From Synechococcus lacustris (lineage in GTDB: Bacteria; Cyanobacteriota; Cyanobacteriia; PCC-6307; Cyanobiaceae): a stretch of DNA of 64,000 nucleotides. The DNA is taken from NCBI GenBank assembly GCA_903943975.1, contig CAJAQB010000019.1, positions 124,001 through 188,000 of the forward strand, given 5' to 3'. This document shows, piece after piece, positions 16,942 through 25,918 of the stretch; the stretch's first letter is position 1; each line of letters starts with the position of its first letter. The position numbers were made by a program, and so were the translations under genes. The notes under the pieces are model-generated. The model was not told the DNA's origin. It was given only the letters and a program-made list of their open reading frames with translations, and made no database searches.

Positions 16942-18750
16942 ATGAGCGCCAACGCTAAGTGCGCCGCGATCCGCAATATTGCGATCATCGCCCACGTTGA
17001 CCATGGCAAGACCACCCTGGTGGATGCCCTTCTGAAGCAATCAGGCATCTTCCGGGACGGCGAAGCCGTGCCCACCTGCGTAATGGATTCCAACGATCTC
17101 GAACGCGAGCGGGGGATCACGATCCTCTCGAAGAACACCGCGGTTGATTTCGAGGGCACCCGCATCAACATCGTTGACACCCCTGGTCACGCCGACTTCG
17201 GCGGTGAGGTGGAGCGGGTGCTGGGCATGGTTGATGGCTGTTTGCTGATTGTGGACGCCAACGAGGGGCCAATGCCCCAGACCCGTTTCGTGCTCAAAAA
17301 GGCCTTGGAAAAGGGCCTGCGGCCGATCGTGTTTGTTAACAAAATTGACCGACCGCGGGCAGATCCCGAGGTGGCGGTGAGCAAGGTGCTTGATCTGTTC
17401 ATCGATCTCGGTGCCGATGAGGACCAGTGCGATTTCACCTATCTGTTCGGCAGTGGCCTGGGCGGCTTCGCCAAACCAGATATGGCGACAGAAAGCGACA
17501 CAATGCTGCCGCTATTCAAAGCGATCTTGCGCCACGTGCCACCTCCCGTGGGCGATCCCGAGAAGCCCTTCCAGCTGCAGATAACCACCCTTGACTACTC
17601 CGACTTCCTCGGTCGGATTGTGATCGGCAAGATCCACAACGGTGTGGTGAAAGCTGGCCAAACAGCCGCCTTGCTCAAGGATGACGGCACGATCAAACGC
17701 AGTCGGATCACCAAGCTTCTTGGCTTCCAGGGCCTGCAGCGCATCGAGATTCAAGAGGCCAGCGCCGGCGACTTGGTGGCCATTGCTGGTTTTGACGATG
17801 TAAACATCGGTGAAACAGTTGCCTGCCCCGATAGCCCCTTGGCATTGCCGCTGATCAAGGTGGACGAACCCACCTTGCAGATGACTTTCTGCGTAAATGA
17901 TTCCCCCTTCGCTGGTAAGGAGGGCAAGTTTGTTACCAGCCGCCAGCTGCGGGAGCGTTTGCAGAAGGAACTGCTCACCAATGTGGCCCTGCGGGTTGAA
18001 GACACCGACTCCCCAGACCGATTCTCGGTCAGTGGCCGTGGGGAGTTGCACCTCGGCATCCTGATCGAAACCATGCGCCGGGAGGGCTTCGAATTCCAAG
18101 TTTCCCAACCCCAGGTGATTTTCCGCACCATCGATGGCTCCCCCTGTGAGCCCTTCGAAACCCTGGTGCTGGATGTGCCAGAAGAAGCGGTGGGTAACTG
18201 CATCGAACGGCTCGGCATCCGCAAGGGCGAGATGCAAAACATGGAAACGGGCACGGACAACCGCACCCAACTGGAGTTTGTGGTGCCTGCCCGGGGCTTG
18301 ATCGGTTTCCGTGGGGACTTCATCCGCGCCACCCGCGGCGAAGGAATCATGAGCCACTCCTTCCTTGAATACCGCAAGATGCAAGGGGACCTCGACCCCC
18401 GTCGCAATGGGGTGCTGATTTCCTTTGATGAGGGTGTCGCCACCTTCTATGCCCTAAAGGGCGCCGAAGATCGCGGTCAGTTCTTCATTACTCCAGGCAC
18501 CAAGGTGTACAAGGGAATGATTGTTGGTGAAAACAATCGGGCCCAGGATATTGAACTGAATGTCTGTAAGGCAAAGCAGGTCACCAACATCCGTTCCGCC
18601 GGCGCTGAAGTTCTAGACACACTCCAGGCTCCGATCCAGATGAATCTGGAACGGGCCCTGGAATACATCGGTCCCGACGAAATGCTTGAGGTCACCCCCG
18701 AGTCGATTCGGCTGCGTAAGCTGCCCGCCAAGAAGGCCGCCAAGCGCTGA
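16942..18750 (+). CDS. typA: ribosome-associated GTPase TypA/BipA
   Basis: Translational GTPase of the EF-G-like family, 602 aa, involved in ribosome assembly and stress adaptation. The G-domain motifs are intact: AHVDHGKTT (residues 17-25), [31 protein letters not shown], then EF-G-like domains III and V and the BipA-specific C-terminal domain with [16 protein letters not shown]. The start ATG 16942 gives the family N-terminus. The gene is followed 2 nt later by the TTG start of a DUF309 gene and 20 nt later by a strong terminator hairpin lying inside that gene. Confidence 0.97.
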   Translation: MSANAKCAAIRNIAIIAHVDHGKTTLVDALLKQSGIFRDGEAVPTCVMDSNDLERERGITILSKNTAVDFEGTRINIVDTPGHADFGGEVERVLGMVDGCLLIVDANEGPMPQTRFVLKKALEKGLRPIVFVNKIDRPRADPEVAVSKVLDLFIDLGADEDQCDFTYLFGSGLGGFAKPDMATESDTMLPLFKAILRHVPPPVGDPEKPFQLQITTLDYSDFLGRIVIGKIHNGVVKAGQTAALLKDDGTIKRSRITKLLGFQGLQRIEIQEASAGDLVAIAGFDDVNIGETVACPDSPLALPLIKVDEPTLQMTFCVNDSPFAGKEGKFVTSRQLRERLQKELLTNVALRVEDTDSPDRFSVSGRGELHLGILIETMRREGFEFQVSQPQVIFRTIDGSPCEPFETLVLDVPEEAVGNCIERLGIRKGEMQNMETGTDNRTQLEFVVPARGLIGFRGDFIRATRGEGIMSHSFLEYRKMQGDLDPRRNGVLISFDEGVATFYALKGAEDRGQFFITPGTKVYKGMIVGENNRAQDIELNVCKAKQVTNIRSAGAEVLDTLQAPIQMNLERALEYIGPDEMLEVTPESIRLRKLPAKKAAKR

Positions 18751-18752
18751 AC

Positions 18753-19127
18753 TTGACGGATCCATTTAGTGACCCCCGTTTCGAAGCGGGGGTCATTTTT
18801 TTTAATGGGGGTGATTGGTATGCCAGCCACGACCTCTTTGAGGAACTCTGGCAGGAAACCAATGAACCGGAGCGCCGTTGGTTGCAAGGCATTGTCCAAA
18901 TTGCCGTCGCCCTGCTCCATGGGGAAAGGGGCAATAGCCACGGGGCCATGGTGCTGTTGGGCGAAGGTCTCGGCAGGTTGCGCACGGCCGCAGCCCCCCC
19001 CGCCCATTGGCAGGCACAGCCCTTGATCCAGCCCTGCCAGCAGCGGCTTTCAGCCCTGCAGCGGGGGGAAAATAACCCAGCAGAGCCCTTGCCCCAACTG
19101 ATCTTTTCCAAGCCTGAAGACGGGTAA
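18753..19127 (+). CDS. DUF309 protein containing an intrinsic terminator in its first codons
   Basis: 124-aa DUF309 protein of unknown function. The family core is visible: DPRFEAGVIFFNGGDWY, then the ASHDLFEELWQE helix with its conserved His and Glu, and LQGIVQIAVALLHGERGN with the second His and the GN turn, together suggesting a small helical, possibly metal-binding fold. The start is TTG 18753, 2 nt past the typA stop; no ATG or GTG occurs in frame nearby. Codons 7-17 encode a near-perfect terminator hairpin plus eight T. The stop (19125-19127) is 1 nt before lptA, linking it to the Lpt operon. The combination of coding sequence and terminator is unusual. Confidence 0.85.
   Translation: MTDPFSDPRFEAGVIFFNGGDWYASHDLFEELWQETNEPERRWLQGIVQIAVALLHGERGNSHGAMVLLGEGLGRLRTAAAPPAHWQAQPLIQPCQQRLSALQRGENNPAEPLPQLIFSKPEDG
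18771..18803 (+). terminator. intrinsic terminator 20 nt after typA, inside the DUF309 coding region
   Basis: Inverted repeat GACCCCCG (18771-18778) and CGGGGGTC (18787-18794), extendable inward by TTT/GAA pairs to about 11 bp with a tiny loop, followed by A and eight T (18796-18803). It has the textbook form of a rho-independent terminator and would end typA transcripts, yet it is translated as part of the DUF309 protein (DPRFEAGVIFF). Ribosomes starting at TTG 18753 would cover it. Confidence 0.85.
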
Positions 19128-19128
19128 T

Positions 19129-19677
19129 ATGGCCCTCAACCAAAGCAACGGCCCCATGCCGAACCCTGCGTCGGCGCCGGTCCCCTGGCAGCTAGCTGCT
19201 CTGCTGCTGGGCTGGTTGTGGATACCCGTTGCTGCCACTGCCCAGCCCCAGCCGCTTGCCCAGCCCCAGCCAGTTGTCCAGCCCCAGCCCCTACCCCAGT
19301 CAGAACAAGTTTCTCCCGGCGCTGCGGCTCAAACGCCGGCGGCCCCCTCGGCCGGTCCGCTGATCACCGTGCAATCAGACCTGCAACAGGCCGACAACAC
19401 CACTGGGGTGGTAACTGCCACCGGCAATGTGAGAGTGATTTATCCCGAGAAGAAGCTTGTGGCTACGGCCCGGCAAGCCCAATACTTCACTAAGGAAGGG
19501 CGCATTGTGCTGGTCGGTGATGTGGAGGTGGTGCAGGAGGGGGGCAACCGTCTCAAGGCCCAGCGGGTCACGTATTTGGTGGCGGCAGATCGGCTTGTGG
19601 CTGATCCCGCCCGGGGAGATCAGGTGAAGAGTTGGTTCCGCATCAAGCGTCAGTCAGCGGTGGTACCAAGCCCATGA
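19129..19677 (+). CDS. lptA: LptA/OstA-family lipopolysaccharide transport protein
   Basis: Periplasmic bridge protein of the Lpt machine that carries lipopolysaccharide across the periplasm. 182 aa with a signal peptide (LAALLLGWLWIPVAATA, about 21-37), a repeated Gln-Pro linker (QPQPLAQPQPVVQPQPLPQ, about 39-57), and the OstA beta-jellyroll core: ITVQSDLQQADNTTGVVTAT, GNVRVIYPEKKLVATARQAQ and LVGDVEVVQEGGNRLKAQRV. It overlaps lptB by 4 nt. The repeat linker is longer than in E. coli LptA. Confidence 0.88.
   Translation: MALNQSNGPMPNPASAPVPWQLAALLLGWLWIPVAATAQPQPLAQPQPVVQPQPLPQSEQVSPGAAAQTPAAPSAGPLITVQSDLQQADNTTGVVTATGNVRVIYPEKKLVATARQAQYFTKEGRIVLVGDVEVVQEGGNRLKAQRVTYLVAADRLVADPARGDQVKSWFRIKRQSAVVPSP
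19244..19302 (+). repeat. CAGCCCCAGCC repeats encoding the LptA Gln-Pro linker
   Basis: Imperfect repeats of CAGCCCCAGCC, three clear copies (around 19243, 19261 and 19279) with 18-nt spacing, encode repeated QPQP units. They lie in the flexible region after the signal peptide, so copy number could drift without loss of function. Confidence 0.6.
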
Positions 19678-20402
19678 GCCTGGAGCTCCAGTCTGTTGAG
19701 CTCACCCTCGGTGGTCGCCCGGTGGTGAAGGGGGTGAGCCTGGAATTGCAACCCGGCGAAGTGGTGGGACTACTTGGCCCTAATGGCGCCGGTAAAACCA
19801 CCACCTTCAATCTGGTCACGGGCCTGCTGCGGCCGGATAGTGGTGATGTGCTGCTTGATGGCCGTTCGATTAAGGCCCTGGCCATGCCCCAGCGGGCCCG
19901 CCAGGGCATCGGCTATCTGCCCCAGGAAGCCAGTGTCTTCCGCAGTCTCAGCGTGCGAGACAATCTGCTGCTGGCCCTGCAGGAAAGTGGCTTTCCTGCC
20001 CCCCTACGCCGGGGCCGCCTGGAGGAACTGATCGAGGAATTTCAGTTGGCCCGTTTCTGCCATCGCCGTGGCTTTCAACTCTCCGGGGGGGAACGGCGCC
20101 GCACGGAGGTGGCCAGGGCCCTAGCGGTGGGCCGAGAGGGGCCCCGTTTTCTGTTGCTAGATGAACCCTTTGCCGGCGTTGATCCCCTGGCGGTCCATGA
20201 CCTTCAACATCTGATCACCAGCCTCAAGTTGAAGGGGGTGGGCATGCTGATCACCGACCACAACGTCAGGGAAACCCTGACGATCACCGACCGTGCCTAC
20301 ATCCTCACCGAAGGCCAGATTTTGGCCGCCGGTACGGCCCTGGAGGTGGCGGCAAATCCCCAGGTGAAACGCCATTACCTCGGAGAAAGCTTCAAGTTGT
20401 GA
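19674..20402 (+). CDS. lptB: LPS export ABC transporter ATPase LptB
   Basis: Cytoplasmic ATPase of the LptBFG complex, 242 aa. Start ATG 19674 overlaps the lptA stop (ATGA). Walker A GPNGAGKTTTF is at about 37-47, the Q-loop in YLPQEASVF, signature LSGGERRRTEVARAL at about 138-152, Walker B LLLDEPFAGVDPL and the switch histidine in LITDHNVRETL, which is an LptB trait. An upstream in-frame start at 19632 lies inside lptA and is rejected. It overlaps the LptF/G permease gene by 4 nt. Confidence 0.95.
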   Translation: MSLELQSVELTLGGRPVVKGVSLELQPGEVVGLLGPNGAGKTTTFNLVTGLLRPDSGDVLLDGRSIKALAMPQRARQGIGYLPQEASVFRSLSVRDNLLLALQESGFPAPLRRGRLEELIEEFQLARFCHRRGFQLSGGERRRTEVARALAVGREGPRFLLLDEPFAGVDPLAVHDLQHLITSLKLKGVGMLITDHNVRETLTITDRAYILTEGQILAAGTALEVAANPQVKRHYLGESFKL

Positions 20403-21610
20403 TGATGAATTCTTCAGATTCCCGCTCTTTTTTCCGCCAGGTGTTGCAAAGAATCCAGGGCCTGGGCCAGCGCCTCTGGCAAAGGATCCCCTTGATGGAT
20501 CGCTGGTTAGTGGCTGAGTTGGTTGCCCCGCTGCTCTTCGGTGTGGCGGCCTTCACCGCCGTCACCCTTTCCGTGGGGGTGGTGTTTGAACTGGTGCGCA
20601 AGGTGGCGGAAGCGGGCCTGCCCCTTGATGTGGCCCTGAAGGTGTTGCTGTTGAAGTTGCCGGGCTTCCTGGTGCTCTCCTTCCCGATGGCCACGCTGAT
20701 GGCCACCCTGCTGGCCTACAGCCGTCTTTCCGGGGGCAGTGAACTCACGGCCCTGCGCAGCATTGGCGTGTCCACGGCCCGCTTCGTGCTGCCGGCCCTG
20801 GTGCTGGCCGGTCTGATGAGCGGCCTCACATTTGTGTTTAACGACGCAATTGTTCCCCCCAGCAACCGGGCCGGCTATGTAACTCTGCAGAAGGCCTTGG
20901 GCCGCAGCATTGATTCTGAAAAGGGGGAAAATATCATCTATCCCCGCTATGGCAAGGTGGCCGGCGCTGTGGATAGTGAGAAAGAAAGACTCGTACAACT
21001 CTTCTACGCCCGTAACTATTTTAACGGGGCGATGATTGATGTGACTCTTCTTGACTTTAGTCGGCCAAACTATCGGCAGATGTTGAAGGCCAAGCAGGCC
21101 CGCTATGATCAGAAGCGCGGCAGTTGGGAATTCCTGGACGGAAGCATAATTACCATTGCTGAGAATGGTGGAATGAACACCACTGCAGATTTCCTGAGCT
21201 ACTTCTATCCCCTCGACGGTGGACCTATAGACCTGGCTGATCTGCCCAAAGATGCCAACAACATGACCGTTGCCCAGGCCCGGGAGGGGCTCCGTATCCT
21301 TGATCAGGCGGGAGACCGCAAGGAGGCACGCAAGTTAAGGGTTCGTATCCAGGAAAAGTTTTCCTTCCCTGCCATCTGTCTGGTGTTTGGCCTGATTGGC
21401 GCCAGTCTCGGCGCCCGTCCCAACGGTCGCACCAGCCGCAGCCAAGGCTTTGGCATCAGTGTGCTGCTGATTTTTCTCTATTACCTGTTGGCCTTTGTAT
21501 TCAGCTCCCTCGGGGTGAAAGGCACTCTGATCCCCTTCGTGTCTGCCTGGTCCCCAGTGGCGATTGGTCTAGTGGGGGGCCTCTGGCTGCTGCGGGACGC
21601 CAGCCGCTGA
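20399..21610 (+). CDS. lptF: LptF/LptG-family permease (YjgP/YjgQ)
   Basis: Inner-membrane permease that extracts lipopolysaccharide for LptA, about 403 aa. Three membrane spans near the N-terminus ([20 protein letters not shown], then [20 protein letters not shown], then [17 protein letters not shown]), a large periplasmic jellyroll domain (about 150-290) and three spans at the C-terminus ([19 protein letters not shown] onward) give the family layout. Start candidates are GTG 20399, ATG 20402 and ATG 20405. Only one such gene is present here; cyanobacteria often have a single LptF/G homologue, probably acting as a homodimer. Confidence 0.92.
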   Translation: MMMNSSDSRSFFRQVLQRIQGLGQRLWQRIPLMDRWLVAELVAPLLFGVAAFTAVTLSVGVVFELVRKVAEAGLPLDVALKVLLLKLPGFLVLSFPMATLMATLLAYSRLSGGSELTALRSIGVSTARFVLPALVLAGLMSGLTFVFNDAIVPPSNRAGYVTLQKALGRSIDSEKGENIIYPRYGKVAGAVDSEKERLVQLFYARNYFNGAMIDVTLLDFSRPNYRQMLKAKQARYDQKRGSWEFLDGSIITIAENGGMNTTADFLSYFYPLDGGPIDLADLPKDANNMTVAQAREGLRILDQAGDRKEARKLRVRIQEKFSFPAICLVFGLIGASLGARPNGRTSRSQGFGISVLLIFLYYLLAFVFSSLGVKGTLIPFVSAWSPVAIGLVGGLWLLRDASR

Positions 21611-21665
21611 CCCCGATCCGGGCTCGCCTGGCTTAGACCTAGGGCACTTTGTTCCGCTTGAAACG

Positions 21666-22601
21666 GTGTTGAAGGATCCGGTTCTGCTGCTTGGTTTGCT
21701 GGCTTTTGCTTCATTGCTGCTGGCCCTGCCCCTTTCTTTCTGGTCCCTGAGTGCCAGCGGCGGTGCCAGTAGCGGCAAACCTGTCCCAGTGGCCCAGCTG
21801 GTGCGCCTGCTGGTGGTGGCTGCCAATCTGTTGCTCACCAGCCAATTGCTTTGGCGCTGGCTGGATTCTGGTCACTTCCCGATCAGCAATCTCTACGAAT
21901 CCCTCTGTTTTCTGGCCTGGGGTTGCACCCTCACCCAGCTCCTGGTGGAACGTAGTTGGCCCTCACCGCTGGTGCCAGCGGCCACTACGCCCATGGCTTT
22001 GGTTTGTGTGGCCTTTGCCAGCTTTGTGTTGCCAGACAGCCTGCAAAACTCCGCCCCGCTGGTGCCAGCCCTGCGTTCCAGCTGGCTCGTGATGCACGTC
22101 AGCGTGATCATGATGAGCTATGCCGCCCTGCTGGTGGGCTCGCTGTTGTCGTTGGCGGTGCTCTGGACCCAACGGGGTGATGCGGTGGAACTGCGCAGTA
22201 GTTCCATCGGCACTGGCGCCTATCAGCGCTCCCAGCGGGCTGCAGAGGGGCCGCTGCAACTGCAGTCGGTGCCCATTGGTTTGAGTGAACGCCTAGACAA
22301 CCTCAGCTACCGCACGATCACCGTGGGCTTTCTGATGCTCACGATCGGCATCATCAGCGGTGCCGTTTGGGCCAATGAGGCCTGGGGCAGCTGGTGGAGT
22401 TGGGACCCCAAGGAAACCTGGGCCCTGATCTGCTGGTTGGTGTATGCCGCCTACCTACACACCCGCCTCACCAGGGGCTGGCAGGGGCGCCGGCCCGCCT
22501 GGTTGGCGGTGGGGGGTCTGGTGGTGATCAGCGTTTGCTACATCGGCGTCAACCTGCTGGGTATCGGCCTGCATAGCTACGGCTGGTTCTTTGATAGCTG
22601 A
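21666..22601 (+). CDS. ccsA: c-type cytochrome biogenesis protein CcsA
   Basis: Haem-handling membrane protein of system II cytochrome c maturation, 311 aa, acting at the thylakoid lumen with Ccs1/CcsB. Multiple membrane spans include [19 protein letters not shown] and [20 protein letters not shown], the latter holding one of the conserved His. The tryptophan-rich WWD signature lies in [18 protein letters not shown], followed by the AAYLHTR helix with a further His. The start is GTG 21666 or the adjacent TTG 21669. The gene ends in a convergent hairpin shared with rpe. Confidence 0.95.
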   Translation: MLKDPVLLLGLLAFASLLLALPLSFWSLSASGGASSGKPVPVAQLVRLLVVAANLLLTSQLLWRWLDSGHFPISNLYESLCFLAWGCTLTQLLVERSWPSPLVPAATTPMALVCVAFASFVLPDSLQNSAPLVPALRSSWLVMHVSVIMMSYAALLVGSLLSLAVLWTQRGDAVELRSSSIGTGAYQRSQRAAEGPLQLQSVPIGLSERLDNLSYRTITVGFLMLTIGIISGAVWANEAWGSWWSWDPKETWALICWLVYAAYLHTRLTRGWQGRRPAWLAVGGLVVISVCYIGVNLLGIGLHSYGWFFDS

Positions 22602-22603
22602 GG

Positions 22604-22622
22604 GCCCCAGGGCTACTGGGGC
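22604..22622. terminator. bidirectional hairpin between ccsA and rpe
   Basis: Perfect 7-bp stem (GCCCCAG 22604-22610, CTGGGGC 22616-22622) with a 5-nt loop in the 27-nt gap between the converging stop codons. No T-tract on either strand, so the terminator call is from position and symmetry. Confidence 0.5.
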
Positions 22623-22628
22623 AATTCA

Positions 22629-23312
22629 TCAGGCGGCCACCATCTCCGGGCGACGGCTGTGGCGGATGCCCTCGATCGCCGCGGCATAGTCCGGGGCGTT
22701 GAACACTGCGGAGCCGGCCACGAGGGCATTGGCGCCAGCTTCGATCACCTGCCAAGCATTGCTGGCCTTAACGCCCCCATCCACCTCAATCCAGGGATCT
22801 AGGCCGCGCTCATCGCACATGCGCCGCAGGCTGCGCACCTTGTCTACGGCGGAGGGAATGAAGCTCTGGCCCCCGAAACCGGGGTTCACGCTCATGATCA
22901 ACACCAGATCACAGAGCTCCAGGCAGTACTCGAGGGTGCTGAGCGGGGTGCTGGGGTTGAGCACTGCCCCGGCCTTGCAGCCCAGGTCCTTGATCTGGCC
23001 AAGGTTGCGGTGCAGGTGCGGACAGGCTTCCACCTGCACATAAATGTGATCGGCGCCGGCCTTGGCGAAATCAGCCACGTAGCGCTCTGGCTCCACGATC
23101 ATCAGGTGCACGTCTAGGGGCTTGCTGGTGACTGGCCGTAGCGCTTCCACCACCAGGGGTCCAATCGTGATGTTTGGCACAAAACGACCATCCATCACAT
23201 CCACATGGATCCAGTCGGCACCGGCCTGGTCCACGGCCCTCACATCGTCCCCGAGCCTGGAGAAGTCGGCCGACAGGATCGACGGCGCGATCACAAGGGA
23301 TTTCGTGGTCAT
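22629..23312 (-). CDS. rpe: ribulose-phosphate 3-epimerase
   Basis: Interconverts ribulose 5-phosphate and xylulose 5-phosphate in the Calvin and pentose phosphate cycles; TIM barrel, 227 aa from ATG 23312. Motifs: [16 protein letters not shown] at the N-terminus, [38 protein letters not shown] and [10 protein letters not shown] carry the metal and phosphate ligands. The frame continues upstream to 23360, but family members start at [11 protein letters not shown]. It is transcribed divergently from glpX, another Calvin cycle gene, over 130 nt. Confidence 0.97.
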   Translation of the reverse strand: MTTKSLVIAPSILSADFSRLGDDVRAVDQAGADWIHVDVMDGRFVPNITIGPLVVEALRPVTSKPLDVHLMIVEPERYVADFAKAGADHIYVQVEACPHLHRNLGQIKDLGCKAGAVLNPSTPLSTLEYCLELCDLVLIMSVNPGFGGQSFIPSAVDKVRSLRRMCDERGLDPWIEVDGGVKASNAWQVIEAGANALVAGSAVFNAPDYAAAIEGIRHSRRPEMVAA

Positions 23313-23442
23313 CGCTAGGGCAGCGGGGGCGGAAAGTCTACGGAGCCAGCTGCCCGGCAACTGCGGTGGCTAGCACTGATACAGTTGCCGCCGCTATAGG
23401 CCCAAAGGCCTTAGGCCCCAGCCCTTTTCGCCCCGAAACACC
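23313..23442. promoter_or_regulatory. divergent rpe/glpX regulatory spacer
   Basis: 130 nt between divergent Calvin cycle genes. It contains the in-frame stops (TAG 23371, TGA 23377) that force the TTG start of glpX. No clear promoter boxes or operators were recognised. Confidence 0.35.
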
Positions 23443-24447
23443 TTGGACCGCACTCTCATCCAGGAAATCCTTGAAGTTGTCGAGCAGGCGGCCATCGCCT
23501 CCGCGAAACTCACTGGGCTGGGCAAGAAGGACGAAGCTGATGCCGCAGCAGTGGAGGCGATGCGCCTGCGCATGGGCCAGATCCAGATGCAGGGTCGGAT
23601 CGTGATCGGCGAAGGCGAGCGCGATGAAGCGCCCATGCTTTACATCGGCGAGGAAGTTGGCACTGGCACTGGTCCTGGCGTTGATTTCGCCGTGGACCCC
23701 TGCGAAGGCACCAACCTCTGCGCCAACAACCAGGACGGTTCGATGGCTGTGCTGGCCGCCAGCGACCGCGGCGGGCTGTTCTATGCCCCCGACTTTTACA
23801 TGAAGAAACTGGCTGCCCCCCCGGCCGCCAAGGGCAAGGTGGACATCCGCAAGTCGGCCACTGAGAACATCGCCATACTCAGCGAAGTGCTGGGTCTGCC
23901 CGCCAGCGATCTGGTGATCGTGGTGATGGATCGCGCCCGCCACAAGGGGCTGATCGCTGAAATCCGTGCCACCGGCGCCCGGGTGAAGCCGATCTCCGAT
24001 GGCGATGTGCAAGCCGCCATTGCCTGTGGTTTTGCCGGCACCGGCACCCATGCCCTGATGGGCATCGGCGCCGCCCCCGAAGGTGTGATCTCCGCCGCTG
24101 CCCTGCGGGCCCTTGGCGCCCATTTCCAGGGGCAACTGGTCTATGACCCCGCCGTGGCCCAAACCACTGAGTGGGCCGACTACACCAAGGAAGGCAACAT
24201 CGCCCGCCTCAACGAGATGGGTATCACCGATGTGGACAAGGTCTATGAGGCTGAGGAACTGGCCTCCGGCGAAAACGTGGTGTTTGCCGGCAGTGGCATC
24301 ACCGACGGCCTGTTGTTCCACGGGGTCAAGTTTGAAAAGGACTGCACCCGCACCAGCAGCCTGATCATCAGCACCCTTGACAACACGGCCCGGTTCACCG
24401 ACACCATCCACATAAAGGAAGGTGCCAAGAGCATCGCCCTCCGCTGA
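23443..24447 (+). CDS. glpX: class II fructose-1,6-/sedoheptulose-1,7-bisphosphatase (TTG start)
   Basis: Bifunctional GlpX-type FBPase/SBPase of the cyanobacterial Calvin cycle, 334 aa. It begins (M)[18 protein letters not shown], with [30 protein letters not shown] (metal site) and the repeated Gly-rich segments [13 protein letters not shown] and [12 protein letters not shown]. The start is TTG 23443: between it and the in-frame TGA at 23377 there is no ATG, GTG or other TTG codon, so the TTG is forced and matches the family N-terminus. It is followed by hemA after 65 nt. Confidence 0.97.
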   Translation: MDRTLIQEILEVVEQAAIASAKLTGLGKKDEADAAAVEAMRLRMGQIQMQGRIVIGEGERDEAPMLYIGEEVGTGTGPGVDFAVDPCEGTNLCANNQDGSMAVLAASDRGGLFYAPDFYMKKLAAPPAAKGKVDIRKSATENIAILSEVLGLPASDLVIVVMDRARHKGLIAEIRATGARVKPISDGDVQAAIACGFAGTGTHALMGIGAAPEGVISAAALRALGAHFQGQLVYDPAVAQTTEWADYTKEGNIARLNEMGITDVDKVYEAEELASGENVVFAGSGITDGLLFHGVKFEKDCTRTSSLIISTLDNTARFTDTIHIKEGAKSIALR

Positions 24448-24460
24448 GTTCTGCCATAGT

Positions 24461-24486
24461 CGGGGTTGGGCATCGGCTCGACCCCG
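24461..24486 (+). terminator. weak hairpin between glpX and hemA
   Basis: Stem CGGGGTT (24461-24467) with GACCCCG (24480-24486), one G-T pair, 14 nt past the glpX stop. No T-tract follows; it may be a weak terminator or part of the hemA leader. Confidence 0.35.
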
Positions 24487-24512
24487 GTCATCGGCCCTCC
24501 CCCAACTGACGC

Positions 24513-25853
24513 ATGCACCTAGCCGTCGTAGGGCTCAGCCACCACACGGCTCCCGTTGAGATCCGCGAACGGCTGAGCATTCCTGAGCACTCCCTACAGA
24601 GCTCACTGATCACCTTGCGTGCCGATGATCAGGTGCTGGAGGCCTCGATCCTCAGCACCTGCAATCGTCTCGAGATCTACAGCCTCCTGCGCCAACCCCA
24701 AGAGGGGGTGGCCGCCATCCAAAACTTCCTATCGCTCCACAGTGGCCTCCCTGGTCAGGAGCTAAATCCGCACCTGTTTGCCCTCCACCATGAGGAGGCG
24801 ATTCAGCACCTGTTGCGGGTTAGCGCCGGCCTAGACAGCCTGGTGCTGGGGGAGGGGCAAATCCTCAGCCAGGTGAAAAAAATGTATCGACTGGGGCAAG
24901 ACCACCAGTCGATCGGCCCAATCCTGAATCGCCTGCTCAACCAGGCGGTGAGCACCGGTAAACGGGTCCGCAGCGAAACCAAGCTGGGTTCTGGAGCAGT
25001 TTCGATCAGTTCCGCAGCCGTGGAACTGGCCCAGCTGAAGGTGGGCCAGGGCCAGGGCCTAGACGAACTGGTTTCCCTCTGTGATGAGCAGATCGCCGTA
25101 GTGGGCGCCGGTCGCATGGGCCGACTCTTGATTCAGCACCTTCAGGCCAAGGGGGCGAGACGGCTGGTGCTGATCAATCGCACCGTCGCCAAGGCTGAAG
25201 CGCTCTCCGCCGATTTCCCCGACCTGCCGATCCGTTGTCTAGGCCTCGACCAACTGGATGCCCAGCTGCAGGACTGCTCGCTGCTGTTCACCAGTACCGG
25301 CGCCGATGAACCCCTGATCAACTGCCAGCGCCTAAATGGGCTGCGGCGCCGCCAGCGGCTGATGTTGGTGGACATTGGCGTGCCCCGCAACATCAGTTCC
25401 GATGCCGGCCAGGCGTCAAACGTGCAGTGTTTCGATGTGGACGACCTCCAGGAGGTGGTGGAGCGCAACCAGGCGGCCCGCCGGGAACTGGCCCTGCAGG
25501 CGGAGGTGCTGCTGGAGGAAGACCAGCGCGCCTTCCTCGAGTGGTGGGATGGCCTTGAGGCCGTGCCCACGATCAACCGGCTGCGCCGTCAGCTGGAAGA
25601 TATCCGCGAGCAGGAACTGCTCAAGGCCCTCAGCCGCATGGGACCAGATTTTTCCGAGCGGGAACGCAAGGTGGTGGAAGCGCTCAGCAAGGGGATCATC
25701 AACAAAGTGCTGCATGGCCCCACCACTGCCCTGAGGGCGCCGCAACCCCGGGTCCAACGGCTCCAGACCATGGAATCACTGGAACGGCTGTTCGAGCTAA
25801 ACAGCCAGGGGGAGGCCAGCGATGGCTCCAAAGACGGCGGCAAAATCAGCTGA
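24513..25853 (+). CDS. hemA: glutamyl-tRNA reductase
   Basis: First committed enzyme of tetrapyrrole (chlorophyll, haem, bilin) synthesis, NADPH-dependent reduction of glutamyl-tRNA to glutamate semialdehyde; 446 aa. The N-terminal catalytic domain has GLSHHTAPVEIRERLS and LSTCNRLEIYS with the nucleophilic cysteine near residue 50. The NADPH fold begins at IAVVGAGRMGRLL, and the C-terminal dimerisation helix region includes DIREQELLKALSRM. Placed next to glpX and glgC as in related picocyanobacteria. The extended Ser/Lys/Gly-rich tail is variable. Confidence 0.97.
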   Translation: MHLAVVGLSHHTAPVEIRERLSIPEHSLQSSLITLRADDQVLEASILSTCNRLEIYSLLRQPQEGVAAIQNFLSLHSGLPGQELNPHLFALHHEEAIQHLLRVSAGLDSLVLGEGQILSQVKKMYRLGQDHQSIGPILNRLLNQAVSTGKRVRSETKLGSGAVSISSAAVELAQLKVGQGQGLDELVSLCDEQIAVVGAGRMGRLLIQHLQAKGARRLVLINRTVAKAEALSADFPDLPIRCLGLDQLDAQLQDCSLLFTSTGADEPLINCQRLNGLRRRQRLMLVDIGVPRNISSDAGQASNVQCFDVDDLQEVVERNQAARRELALQAEVLLEEDQRAFLEWWDGLEAVPTINRLRRQLEDIREQELLKALSRMGPDFSERERKVVEALSKGIINKVLHGPTTALRAPQPRVQRLQTMESLERLFELNSQGEASDGSKDGGKIS

Positions 25854-25893
25854 CTTGCTACAGGCCCTTGCCGGTTAGGGGGCGGCTACTTCA

Positions 25894-25903
25894 GAGTGCA
25901 CTC
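25894..25903. promoter_or_regulatory. 10-bp palindrome upstream of glgC
   Basis: GAGTGCACTC, a perfect 10-bp dyad, lies 15 nt before the glgC start in a 65-nt spacer. It could be an operator or chance; one copy only. Confidence 0.2.
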
Positions 25904-25918
25904 GGATGTAGGGATTGA

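Noticed and set aside
23338-24411. 357-aa minus-strand frame opposite glpX
   Set aside because: Antisense shadow of a well-conserved gene; composition (Gly/His/Ala) is typical of such shadows.
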